Of a stretch of DNA of 59,085 nt, positions 34,967 to 43,316 are shown piece by piece. The position numbers and the translations under genes were made by a program. The stretch is from an uncultured Porphyromonadaceae bacterium (GTDB lineage: Bacteria; Bacteroidota; Bacteroidia; Bacteroidales; Muribaculaceae): contig CAMWRH010000010.1 of the NCBI GenBank assembly GCA_947176605.1, positions 1 through 59,085 on the forward strand, read 5' to 3'. Under the pieces are notes generated by a model. The model saw only the letters and a program-made list of their open reading frames with translations, searched no databases and was not told the origin of the DNA. Position 1 is the stretch's first letter. Every line of letters starts with the position of its first letter.

Positions 34967-35350
34967 ATGAATCGTTACGAAACCGTTTTCATTTTAACTC
35001 CCGTTTTGTCTGACGAACAGATGAAGGAAGCGGTTGGCAAGTTCACCGGCGTGCTTGAGGCCAACGGTGGCAAGATTGTCAATGTAGAGGAGTGGGGCCT
35101 TAAGAAGCTGGCCTATCCGATCCAGAAGAAGTCGACAGGCTTCTACTGCCTCGTAGAGTTCGAGGGAGAGTCAACAATCGTTAAGAAGCTCGACACAGCT
35201 TTCCGTCGTGATGAGCGTGTGATCCGCTTCCTGACTTTCCGTCTCGACAAATACGCAGCCGAGTATGCTGAGAAGCGTCGCAATCTGAGAGCAAGCAAAG
35301 CAAGTGAGAAACCCGCCGAGGCAGCCGCCGAGGCAACAGCACAGAACTGA
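34967..35350 (+). CDS. rpsF: 30S ribosomal protein S6
   Basis: S6 binds S18 and the central domain of 16S rRNA. The 127-residue protein has [48 protein letters not shown] and [16 protein letters not shown]. The C-terminal 25 residues form an alanine- and glutamate-rich tail. It is first in the rpsF-rpsR-rplI operon, and its stop is 2 bases before the rpsR start. Confidence 0.98.
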   Translation: MNRYETVFILTPVLSDEQMKEAVGKFTGVLEANGGKIVNVEEWGLKKLAYPIQKKSTGFYCLVEFEGESTIVKKLDTAFRRDERVIRFLTFRLDKYAAEYAEKRRNLRASKASEKPAEAAAEATAQN

Positions 35351-35352
35351 TT

Positions 35353-35619
35353 ATGGCAGCCAACAGCGAAATCCGTTACCTTACTCCGTTGTCAGTCGAC
35401 ACGAAAAAGAAGAAATATTGCCGTTTCAAACGCAGCGGCATCAAGTATATCGACTATAAGGATCCCGAGTTCCTGAAGAAGTTCCTCAACGAGCAGGGCA
35501 AGATCCTTCCCCGTCGTATCACAGGCACAAGCCTCAAATTCCAGCGCCGTGTGGCACAGGCCGTGAAGCGTGCGCGTCATCTCGCCCTTCTGCCCTACGT
35601 GACAGACCTGATGAAATAA
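35353..35619 (+). CDS. rpsR: 30S ribosomal protein S18
   Basis: S18 forms a heterodimer with S6 on the 30S platform. The 88-residue protein has [41 protein letters not shown] and ends with [17 protein letters not shown]. It starts 2 bases after rpsF, consistent with coupled translation. Confidence 0.98.
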   Translation: MAANSEIRYLTPLSVDTKKKKYCRFKRSGIKYIDYKDPEFLKKFLNEQGKILPRRITGTSLKFQRRVAQAVKRARHLALLPYVTDLMK

Positions 35620-35649
35620 GAAAATTCACTTCTAACAAACGACATTAAG

Positions 35650-36147
35650 ATGAAGATTATCCTTAAAGAGAATATTCCCGGACTGGGATATAAAGATGAT
35701 GTGGTGGAAGTGAAGGATGGCTATGGCCGTAACTATCTCATTCCCCAGGGTAAATGCATCATCGCCTCTGACGCCGCCCTCAAGCAGCTGAAGGAGGACC
35801 TTAAGCAGCGCGCCCACAAGATTGCAGCCGCAAAGGCAGAGGCTGAAGCAGCCGCAAAGGCAATCGAGGGTCTGAAGCTTGTGATCGCAGCCAAGACAGG
35901 TGCCAACGGCACAGTGTACGGCTCTGTAGGTGCAGCTCAGATTGCCGAGGCTCTCGCAGCGCTCGGTCATGAGGTAGACCGCAAGATCATCAACGTCAAG
36001 CAGCCTGTGAAGATGGTAGGCGCATACGTGGCTACCGTGAAATTCCACAAGGAGGTAGAGACTGAGGTGGCCTTCGAGGTAGTGAGCGAAGATGCTCCCG
36101 TGGCACCCGCCGCAGAAGAGGCATCCGAGGCTCCTGCTGCAGAGTAA
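35650..36147 (+). CDS. rplI: 50S ribosomal protein L9
   Basis: L9 binds 23S rRNA near the L1 stalk and helps keep reading frame. The 165-residue protein has the N-terminal MKIILKENIPGLGYKDDVVEVKDGYGRNYLIPQGK signature, a long central helix and the C-terminal RNA-binding domain (TGANGTVYGSVGAAQIAEAL). It ends with an extra acidic, alanine-rich tail of about 18 residues. It is the last gene of the operon. Confidence 0.98.
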   Translation: MKIILKENIPGLGYKDDVVEVKDGYGRNYLIPQGKCIIASDAALKQLKEDLKQRAHKIAAAKAEAEAAAKAIEGLKLVIAAKTGANGTVYGSVGAAQIAEALAALGHEVDRKIINVKQPVKMVGAYVATVKFHKEVETEVAFEVVSEDAPVAPAAEEASEAPAAE

Positions 36148-36218
36148 TCTCAAGACAGACAATGTCCGGCGGACATCTCCGTCAGGGGAATGGCCGCACG
36201 GCATGCACACTTACACCT

Positions 36219-36264
36219 ATGCGGCTCCATACGCTACAGAGCGGATGGAGCCGCATATCTTTTT
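36219..36264 (+). terminator. intrinsic terminator after rplI
   Basis: A perfect 12-bp stem (36219-36230 with 36245-36256) with a further 3-bp inner helix is followed by ATCTTTTT. The 311-base gap 36148-36458 holds this terminator and the dnaN promoter. Confidence 0.9.
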
Positions 36265-36294
36265 ATGTGCGGAAGAAGATGAAGCTACGCTTTG

Positions 36295-36328
36295 TTTGGT
36301 GAAGATACGGATTTTTTTTGTAAATTTG
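36295..36328 (+). promoter_or_regulatory. promoter of the dnaN unit
   Basis: TAAATTTG at 36321-36328 is a perfect -7 box. TTTG at 36295-36298 precedes it by 22 bases, slightly longer than the usual 19-21. A leader of about 125 bases follows. Confidence 0.55.
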
Positions 36329-36458
36329 TAGATTGTAATATGTATCCGTAAGGGGATGCGGCATTATCAGGGCTGAGCCGAGCGTTGAGCGCGGCCGGAA
36401 ACATCCGATACAGGCTGCATGACAAGGCGTCTTACGGCAATCTAAATATGCTACTAAT

Positions 36459-37583
36459 ATGAGATTTAACGTTTCGGGCAAAGCCCTTCAGACTCAGCTT
36501 CAGGCCGTGAGCAAGGTTATCAATTCAAAAAACGCGCTGTCGATACTCGACAACTTCCTGCTCAGCGTGAAGGGAGAGACACTATATGTGACGGGTGGCG
36601 ATCAAGAGAATGTGATGACTGCCACTGTAGAGATTTTGGATGCTGACGGAGAAGGAGAGATCGCAATCCTTGCCAAACGACTTCTCGAAGTAGTGAAAGA
36701 GGTCAGCAACCAGCCGCTGATATTTGATATCAATCAGGATACGAAAGAGGTGACACTGACGTTCAACAACGGTCACTTCAGCTTCATGGGTATCGATGCG
36801 TCAGAATATCCGCGCCGCAAGGAGCATGATGACGATGCAGAAGATTTCGAATTGCCTGCCGATGTGCTGGCCGAGGGACTTGAAGGCACACTGTTTGCAA
36901 TCAGCAGCGACACGATCCGTCCGATAATGACCGGTGTGTTTGTGGATATCGAGCCCGAACGACTGACATTCGTTAGCTCCGATACGCATAAGCTTGTGAA
37001 ATTCCAGGTCGATAAGGTGGCTCCCGGGCTGACCGGCAGCTTCATACTCCCGGGGAAAGCAGCCAATGTGCTCAAGGGGTTGCTCGATAAGGAAGGGGAT
37101 CCTGTGAAGATTGTGAAAGATGCCAAGTCGGCGACATTTGATTTCGGCAGCTACACGCTCACCACGCGTCTTATCAAGGGAACGTACCCCAACTATAAGC
37201 GGGTATTCCCGAAAGACAACCCCTTCCGGATGGTTGTGAACCGCGAGTCGCTTCTGAATGCCGTAAGGCGAGTGGCCTTGTTTGCAAGTAAGGCCTCCAA
37301 CCTTATCAAATTCACAATCGACAGCACTCAGATCGTGATGGGAGGTCAGGATCTTGATTACGCCACATCGGCAGAAGAGCGCGTGGATTGCGATTATCAG
37401 GGGAATCCGATGACAATCGGATTTAACTCCACATATATGGTGGAGGTGCTTTCCAACATCAAGGGAGAAGATGTGGAGATCCAGCTTGCCGATCCGGCGC
37501 GCCCCGGGCTGTTCAGTCCGCTTGAGCAGCAGCCGGGCATTGAGGTGGTGATGCTTCAGATGCCGATGCAGGTGATAGAATAA
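36459..37583 (+). CDS. dnaN: DNA polymerase III beta subunit (sliding clamp)
   Basis: DnaN is the ring-shaped processivity clamp. The 374-residue protein has three clamp domains; recognisable parts are MRFNVSGKALQTQLQAVSKVINSKN, the middle FVSSDTHKLVKF segment and the C-terminal PARPGLFSP, then VVMLQMPMQV. It heads a run with the exonuclease and coaBC. It is not next to dnaA, a usual feature in Bacteroidetes. Confidence 0.98.
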   Translation: MRFNVSGKALQTQLQAVSKVINSKNALSILDNFLLSVKGETLYVTGGDQENVMTATVEILDADGEGEIAILAKRLLEVVKEVSNQPLIFDINQDTKEVTLTFNNGHFSFMGIDASEYPRRKEHDDDAEDFELPADVLAEGLEGTLFAISSDTIRPIMTGVFVDIEPERLTFVSSDTHKLVKFQVDKVAPGLTGSFILPGKAANVLKGLLDKEGDPVKIVKDAKSATFDFGSYTLTTRLIKGTYPNYKRVFPKDNPFRMVVNRESLLNAVRRVALFASKASNLIKFTIDSTQIVMGGQDLDYATSAEERVDCDYQGNPMTIGFNSTYMVEVLSNIKGEDVEIQLADPARPGLFSPLEQQPGIEVVMLQMPMQVIE

Positions 37584-37605
37584 GGGAGAATAAAATCGAA
37601 AAGGG

Positions 37606-38379
37606 ATGAAACTGAATCTAAAGCGCCCGTTGGTGGTGTTTGACCTTGAGACCACGGGTACGAATATACTTCGCGACAGGATCGTGGAGATAAGTGTGGT
37701 CAAGGTGATGCCTGACGGCACAAGAATCGAAAAGACGAAGCGTCTGAATCCGGAGATGCACATTCCGGAGGCCTCTACGGCCGTGCACCATATCACGGAT
37801 GAGATGGTGGCCGATGAGCCGACGTTCCGTCAGGTGGCCAAATCGCTCAATGAGTTTTTTGAGGGATGTGATGTGGCCGGGTTCAACAGCAATAAGTTTG
37901 ACGTGCCGCTTCTGGTGGAGGAATTTGCCAGAGCAGGCATTAACTTTGATGTCAACGGTCGGAAATTCATCGATGTGCAGAATATCTTCCACAAGATGGA
38001 GCAGCGCACACTGGTGGCCGCCTATAAATTCTACTGCGGCAAGGACCTTGAGGGTGCGCATTCGGCGAATGCCGACACGCTGGCCACGCTTGAGGTGCTT
38101 GAAAGCCAGGTGGAGCGATATGCCGAACTGGAGAATGACGTGGCCTTTCTCAGTGAGTTTTCGGCAGGCGGCCGGTCACTGGATCTGGCAGGAAGGATAG
38201 TGCTCGACGACAACGATGTGCCGGTGTTCAACTTCGGTAAGCATAAAGGATGTGCCGTGGAGGATGTGCTGCGCCGTGAGCCATCGTTCTATGGCTGGAT
38301 CATGCAGGGAGAATTCCCGAAGAATACGAAAGACGTATTGACGCAGCTTCGTTATAAATATCTGAATAAAAGCAAATAG
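37606..38379 (+). CDS. DEDDh 3'-5' exonuclease (DNA polymerase III epsilon-like)
   Basis: The 257-residue protein has an intact DEDDh active site: D13 and E15 (VFDLETTG), D99 (NKFDVPLL), H152 and D157 (HSANADTL). It belongs to the epsilon/DnaQ superfamily and may be the replicative proofreader, consistent with its position 23 bases after dnaN. The C-terminal 55 residues (VFNFGKHKGCAVEDVLRREPSFYGWIM) form a small domain found in Bacteroidetes homologues and not in E. coli DnaQ. I see no clear clamp-binding motif. Confidence 0.93.
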   Translation: MKLNLKRPLVVFDLETTGTNILRDRIVEISVVKVMPDGTRIEKTKRLNPEMHIPEASTAVHHITDEMVADEPTFRQVAKSLNEFFEGCDVAGFNSNKFDVPLLVEEFARAGINFDVNGRKFIDVQNIFHKMEQRTLVAAYKFYCGKDLEGAHSANADTLATLEVLESQVERYAELENDVAFLSEFSAGGRSLDLAGRIVLDDNDVPVFNFGKHKGCAVEDVLRREPSFYGWIMQGEFPKNTKDVLTQLRYKYLNKSK

Positions 38380-38382
38380 GTA

Positions 38383-39600
38383 ATGTCGTTGAAAGGCAAA
38401 CATATCGTACTGGGCATTTCCGGAGGAATCGCTGCCTATAAGTCGGCGTATCTGCTGCGCCTTCTGATCAAGCATGGTGCGGAGGTGCAGGTGGTGATTA
38501 CGCCTAATGGCAAGGAGTTTATCACTCCTGCCACATTGGCGGCGTTGAGCGGCAAGCCGGTGGTGAGTGAATTTTTCGCTGCCAACACCGGCGAATGGCA
38601 TTCACATGTGGATCTGGGGATATGGGCCGACCTGATGATAGTGGCTCCGGCCACGGCATCCACCATCGGCAAAATGGCCAATGGCATAGCCGACAATATG
38701 CTCATCACAACATATCTTTCGGCCAAAGAGCAGGTAATAGTGGCGCCGGCAATGGATCTTGACATGTGGGCCCATCCCTCTACTCAGCGCAATGTGGATA
38801 CCTTGCGGCGCGACGGGGTAATCATCGTAGAGCCCCAGAGCGGCTTTCTTGCCTCCGGACTTACCGGCAAGGGGCGTATGGAGGAGCCGGAGGCAATACT
38901 TGCGGCTGCCGAACGCTATTTTGCGGAAAGTGACAGGCAGGACACACTGCGCGGGGTGAAAGTGCTTATTAGCGCAGGCCCTACATACGAAAATATTGAC
39001 CCTGTGCGTTTTATAGGTAATTATTCATCGGGTAAGATGGGTTTTGCCATAGCGCGCGAATGCAAGCGCCGGGGTGCGGAGGTGACGGTAGTGGCCGGCC
39101 CCGTAGACCGTAGCCTTTCGCTTGGCGACGGAATCAGGCGGATTGATGTGCGCTCGGCGCGGGAGATGCTTGATGCCATGCAGCGGGAGTTCGAGGGATG
39201 CGATGTGGCTGTGCTGGCAGCAGCAGTGGCTGATTATGCTCCCGCAGATCCACAGACCAACAAGATCAAGCGTGAAGCCAATGGAGACATAAGCCTTCGT
39301 CTGGTAAGGAATCCCGATATAGCAGCCACACTTGGGGCGGACAAGGGGAAGCGGTATCTTGTGGGTTTCGCACTTGAGACAGACCATGAGATGGAAAATG
39401 CGCTTGGCAAGATGGAGCGTAAGAATCTCGACATGATAGTGCTCAACTCATTGCGTGATGCCGGAGCCGGGATGATGACCGATACCAACAAGGTGACAAT
39501 ACTTAAGCGTCACGGCAGCGCTGTGAGCTATCCGCTGAAGGATAAGAAGGATGTGGCCTCTGACATAGTGGATGCATTTGTATCCGGAATCGGCCGGTGA
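38383..39600 (+). CDS. coaBC: bifunctional phosphopantothenoylcysteine decarboxylase / synthetase
   Basis: CoaBC joins 4'-phosphopantothenate with cysteine (CTP-dependent) and decarboxylates the product, two CoA steps. The 405-residue protein has the FMN-dependent CoaC half with H in EWHSHVDLG, PATASTIGKMANG and the PAMDLDMW active loop. The CoaB half has ISAGPTYENIDPVRFIGNYSSG, AAAVADYAP and NKIKREAN with the conserved lysine. It starts 3 bases after the exonuclease stop. The panC/panD locus and coaE in the window belong to the same pathway. Confidence 0.98.
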   Translation: MSLKGKHIVLGISGGIAAYKSAYLLRLLIKHGAEVQVVITPNGKEFITPATLAALSGKPVVSEFFAANTGEWHSHVDLGIWADLMIVAPATASTIGKMANGIADNMLITTYLSAKEQVIVAPAMDLDMWAHPSTQRNVDTLRRDGVIIVEPQSGFLASGLTGKGRMEEPEAILAAAERYFAESDRQDTLRGVKVLISAGPTYENIDPVRFIGNYSSGKMGFAIARECKRRGAEVTVVAGPVDRSLSLGDGIRRIDVRSAREMLDAMQREFEGCDVAVLAAAVADYAPADPQTNKIKREANGDISLRLVRNPDIAATLGADKGKRYLVGFALETDHEMENALGKMERKNLDMIVLNSLRDAGAGMMTDTNKVTILKRHGSAVSYPLKDKKDVASDIVDAFVSGIGR

Positions 39601-39656
39601 CTGCTCCATTGCCGAGAAGCGCAGCATAAGCAGAGCCTCGTATCGCATGATGAAGG

Positions 39657-39675
39657 GCGCTCCCGGGGGGAGCGC
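39657..39675. other. short strong hairpin between coaBC and the DUF4835 gene
   Basis: An 8-bp perfect inverted repeat (39657-39664 with 39668-39675) with a 3-base loop lies in a 120-base gap. There is no T-run, so it is a weak terminator at best or an RNA processing site. Confidence 0.4.
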
Positions 39676-39720
39676 ATGACGCTCCGGTAAGATTATCCAG
39701 GGCGCTTAAAAAGGAAACGA

Positions 39721-40644
39721 ATGATGCGGAAACAGATATATGCCATATTGATGCCGGCAGCCGCCATAGTGGCGGCCGCCGGCACTGCATCGGCGCAGGA
39801 GCTAAGATGCCAGGTGGAGGTGAATTCCCAGCAGATCGAAGGGACCAACAAAAGTGTATTCGAGACCCTTCAGTCAAGTATCACCGACTATATGAATGAA
39901 AACCGATTCAGCACGGCCACATTCTCGCCCAACGAGCGTATAGAATGCAGGATGTATCTGACGGTGGCTGAATACGAGGGAGACCGGATCAAGGGCGACC
40001 TTCAGGTGCAGGTGTCAAGGCCGGTGTATAACTCCACGTATACCACGACGCTGCTTAATTTCAAGGATTCGAAGATCGATTTTGAGTATAAGGAGGGCGA
40101 CCCTCTGGTGTATAACGAGACTTCGCAGCAGAGTAATCTCACCGCGATACTCGACTATTACGCATATCTGTTTCTCGGCATTGACTTTGATTCATTCTCC
40201 CCTCAGGGAGGACAGGCGTTTTATGACCGCGCCCAAAGTGTGGTGCAGGCGGCACAGAGCACCGGAGAGGTAGGCTGGCGCGCTTTTGAGGATACGAAGA
40301 ACCGTGCGGCAGTGCTGTCGTCATTTACCGACAACAATACCTCCGGGATACGCCGGCTGCTTTACAATTATCACCGCAAGGGGCTCGACGAGATGGTGAC
40401 GAGCCCCGACAAGGGAAGAGCGGTGATTACGGAGTCGCTCAAAGAGATACAGACGGTGTATAAGAATGCTCCGATGAGCGTGGCGCTGTCGATGTTCAGG
40501 GATGCGAAGCTCGATGAACTGGTGAATATCTATTCCAAGGCTCCTCAAAGTGAACGGGAAGAGGTGTATGAACTTCTTCAGCCGATCTATCCTACAGATA
40601 TAGAGCGTCTCGAAAAAATAAAGAAAGGAGATGAGGGGAATTGA
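39721..40644 (+). CDS. DUF4835 family exported protein
   Basis: The 307-residue protein has a signal peptide (cleavage near TASAQELRC). It matches DUF4835 (QELRCQVEVNSQQIEGTNKSVFETLQSSITDYMNENRF; FSPNERIECRMYLTV). Some annotations call this family PorD, a type IX secretion protein; I hold that name loosely. It lies between coaBC and recN, a Bacteroidetes-conserved position. Predicted mixed alpha/beta, periplasmic. MM gives a start at 39721 or 39724. Confidence 0.85.
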   Translation: MMRKQIYAILMPAAAIVAAAGTASAQELRCQVEVNSQQIEGTNKSVFETLQSSITDYMNENRFSTATFSPNERIECRMYLTVAEYEGDRIKGDLQVQVSRPVYNSTYTTTLLNFKDSKIDFEYKEGDPLVYNETSQQSNLTAILDYYAYLFLGIDFDSFSPQGGQAFYDRAQSVVQAAQSTGEVGWRAFEDTKNRAAVLSSFTDNNTSGIRRLLYNYHRKGLDEMVTSPDKGRAVITESLKEIQTVYKNAPMSVALSMFRDAKLDELVNIYSKAPQSEREEVYELLQPIYPTDIERLEKIKKGDEGN

Positions 40645-40716
40645 TGCCGCATCATGCCGTGTGTGTCGGTGACTTTGTGGGGCACTTACTTATAGAGATA
40701 ATTAGCACAACGACTG

Positions 40717-42381
40717 ATGTTGAAGAAGCTTGTAATTAGAAACTACGCATTGATCGATGAGGTAGAGATTGACTTCGGCGAAGGGTTGTCGATAATCACG
40801 GGTCAGACCGGAGCCGGCAAGTCAATCATGCTTGGAGCCTTAGGACTGCTGCGCGGCGAACGGGCCGATACGAAGGCCATAGCCGACCGTACGCGCAAGA
40901 CAGTGGTAGAGGCTACGTTTCTGACTGATGTGACTGACCCTGAGACGGGTGAGAGGGGTCCCGGCGAGCTGATAGTGCGCCGGGAGATATCGCCTACGGG
41001 GCGTAGCCGCGCGTTTATACAGGATTCGCCGGTGACATTGACCAGTCTCGCCGACTGCACGTCGGCATTGCTTGATATTCATTCGCAACATGCCAATCTC
41101 TCCCTGAATTCAAAGGAGGGGCAATTGGAGATTATAGATGCCATGGCTGAGAATGCGGCCATATTGGCTGATTATCGGGCGGATTTCAGAAAGTATGTAG
41201 GGTTGCGCACCCGGATACGTCAGCTCAGAGAGCTTAAGGCCCGTAATATGGAGAAGCGTGGGGTGATCAGGCTTCAGCTTGAAGCGCTTAATAAGCTGAA
41301 GCCCCGGAAGGGGGAGCAGCAGGAAGTGGAACGCCGCTTCGAAATGCTTAGTGAGGCCGATGAGATACGCGACCAGATGTCGGGAGCGTATGAGGCCCTT
41401 GCAGGCGACAATGACGGAGCCATGTCGCAGGTGCGGGTGGCACTTGCGCATCTTGAGAGTTTCAATCTTGAGGCTGTGGACCCTACGCCGGAAGAGGAGT
41501 CGCTGATAACGCGACTGAATTCGCTCTATATCGAACTTAAAGACATAGCCTATACGATAGAACAGTTGGGAGAGAGCGTGGAGTCGAGTCCGACGCTGCT
41601 TGCGCACACAGGAGCGCGTATGCGTGCGTATTATGAGGCCGTGAAAGCGATGGGAGTGGATACGGGTGATGAACTTGTAGATCTCCGGGAGCGACTCGAG
41701 CGGCAGATGCACCTGCTTGACGGCGATGATGATGAAAGCCGCGAGCTGGAGCAGGAAGCAAGGCATCTGGCCAAGGTGCTGAAAGAAAAGGCGGAGCATC
41801 TGACGCGTCGCCGCAGGGAAGCGGCTGAAGTATTCAGCAATCATCTTACGGAGAGGGCAGTGCCTCTGGGCTTGGCCAACCTGCGTTTTACGGTAGCCGT
41901 AAGAGAGGGGAAACTTACCACAGATGGCCAGGACAGCGTGGAATTCCTGTGCAGTTTCAACAAAAACGGAGAGCTGCTGCCGATGTCGGCCACTGCTTCG
42001 GGTGGAGAGCTGTCGCGACTGACGCTATGCATCAAATCCCTCATGGCGGAAAAAATGAACATGCCTACGGTGATATTTGATGAGATAGATACAGGTGTGA
42101 GCGGAGAGATAGCCGATAAGATGGGGCAGATGATGACCCATATGGCTGAAAAAATCCAGATTATCACTATCACGCATCTTCCACAGGTGGCCGCCAAGGG
42201 GATACGGCACTATAAAGTGTATAAGGAGGATACGGATCTTCGTACTGTCACGTCAGTATGTGAGATATCCGGCGACGACAGAATCGCGGAGATCGCCGGG
42301 ATGCTGAGTGGAGAGCGTCTTACAGACGCCGCCCTACATGCCGCCCGCGAACTGCTGCGAAATGAAGAGAATATAAAATAA
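40717..42381 (+). CDS. recN: DNA repair protein RecN
   Basis: RecN is an SMC-like ATPase that acts on double-strand breaks. The 554-residue protein has the Walker A GQTGAGKS (29-36), a coiled-coil middle (about 150-370, rich in E, R, L), the signature SGGELSRLTLC and Walker B VIFDEIDTGVSGE. A small gap follows the DUF4835 gene, and rlmB begins 10 bases after it. Confidence 0.97.
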   Translation: MLKKLVIRNYALIDEVEIDFGEGLSIITGQTGAGKSIMLGALGLLRGERADTKAIADRTRKTVVEATFLTDVTDPETGERGPGELIVRREISPTGRSRAFIQDSPVTLTSLADCTSALLDIHSQHANLSLNSKEGQLEIIDAMAENAAILADYRADFRKYVGLRTRIRQLRELKARNMEKRGVIRLQLEALNKLKPRKGEQQEVERRFEMLSEADEIRDQMSGAYEALAGDNDGAMSQVRVALAHLESFNLEAVDPTPEEESLITRLNSLYIELKDIAYTIEQLGESVESSPTLLAHTGARMRAYYEAVKAMGVDTGDELVDLRERLERQMHLLDGDDDESRELEQEARHLAKVLKEKAEHLTRRRREAAEVFSNHLTERAVPLGLANLRFTVAVREGKLTTDGQDSVEFLCSFNKNGELLPMSATASGGELSRLTLCIKSLMAEKMNMPTVIFDEIDTGVSGEIADKMGQMMTHMAEKIQIITITHLPQVAAKGIRHYKVYKEDTDLRTVTSVCEISGDDRIAEIAGMLSGERLTDAALHAARELLRNEENIK

Positions 42382-42390
42382 GCAACCCAA

Positions 42391-43125
42391 ATGAATAAGA
42401 CGGATTACATATTCGGACTCAGAGCCATAATAGAGGCCATAGAGGCCGGCAAGAGTATAGATAAGGTACTTATAAAGAAAGATCTTACGGGCGACCTTTC
42501 GAGGGAACTGTTCGGCAAGATAAAGGAGTATGGAGTGGTGAGCCAGAGGGTGCCGGTGGAAAAGCTTAACCGGATCACAATGAAGAACCATCAGGGGGCA
42601 ATAGCGTTACTGTCGCCCGTAGAATATGGAAGGCTTGAGCATCTGGTGCCGCAATTGTATGAAGAGGGGCGCAATCCGTTTGTCATAGTGCTTGACGGCC
42701 TGACAGACACCCGCAACTTCGGGGCCATAGCGCGTACTGCAGAATGTGCCGGCGCCGATGCGATAGTGATACCGGAAAAGGGAAGTGTGAGTGTCACTCC
42801 GGATGCCGTGAAGACTTCGGCAGGGGCGTTGCTGCATATCCCGGTGTGCCGTGTGCGTTCGGTGCTTGATGCTGTAAGATTCCTTCGCGATAGCGGGTAT
42901 CAGGTGGTAGGTGCCACGGAGAAGACGGATTGCGTGTATACTGCAGTGGACTATAATCTGCCCGTGGCGATAGTGATGGGGTCGGAGGATACGGGTATAA
43001 GTGATGATGTGCTTCGGGCGTGCGACCGTCTTGCAGCCATTCCGATACTTGGCCATATCGGCTCGCTGAATGTATCGGTAGCTGCCGGTGTGATGATGTA
43101 TGAAGTGGTGAGACAGCGGGGCTGA
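42391..43125 (+). CDS. rlmB: TrmH-family 23S rRNA 2'-O-methyltransferase (RlmB-like)
   Basis: The 244-residue SPOUT enzyme is expected to methylate the 2'-O of a guanosine in 23S rRNA. It has an N-terminal substrate-binding part (1-75) and SPOUT motifs NFGAIARTAECAGADAIVI, AVKTSAGAL, VMGSEDTGISDDVL and LNVSVAAGVMMYE. Specificity for the RlmB site is by family similarity. It starts 10 bases after recN and ends the replication/repair run. Confidence 0.93.
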   Translation: MNKTDYIFGLRAIIEAIEAGKSIDKVLIKKDLTGDLSRELFGKIKEYGVVSQRVPVEKLNRITMKNHQGAIALLSPVEYGRLEHLVPQLYEEGRNPFVIVLDGLTDTRNFGAIARTAECAGADAIVIPEKGSVSVTPDAVKTSAGALLHIPVCRVRSVLDAVRFLRDSGYQVVGATEKTDCVYTAVDYNLPVAIVMGSEDTGISDDVLRACDRLAAIPILGHIGSLNVSVAAGVMMYEVVRQRG

Positions 43126-43169
43126 ATCACCGCCATCACAGAGTTAACGGGCCTAAATATGAAATGAAA

Positions 43170-43201
43170 TTTGATTATACGGCCGCAAAATAGTATATTT
43201 G
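43170..43201 (+). promoter_or_regulatory. promoter of nusB-yajC-ybbR-coaE
   Basis: TTTG at 43170-43173, a 20-base spacer and TATATTTG at 43194-43201 match the Bacteroidetes consensus. The leader of about 110 bases contains a duplicated 12-mer and two small hairpins. Confidence 0.8.
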
Positions 43202-43225
43202 CATAATATTTGAGTCTGCCGTCTC

Positions 43226-43265
43226 TGACGGGCAGCCTACATGGCCGGAACCATGACGGGCAGCC
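43226..43265 (+). repeat. 12-bp direct repeat in the nusB leader
   Basis: TGACGGGCAGCC occurs at 43226-43237 and again at 43254-43265. The first copy is the 3' arm of a hairpin (43216-43235). Between them CATGG and CCATG (43240-43255) can form a second hairpin. Confidence 0.6.
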
Positions 43266-43316
43266 CGGGATTAGATGTGCGCTCGGACCATTAATCCAAG
43301 ACTTAAGAGAAGACAT

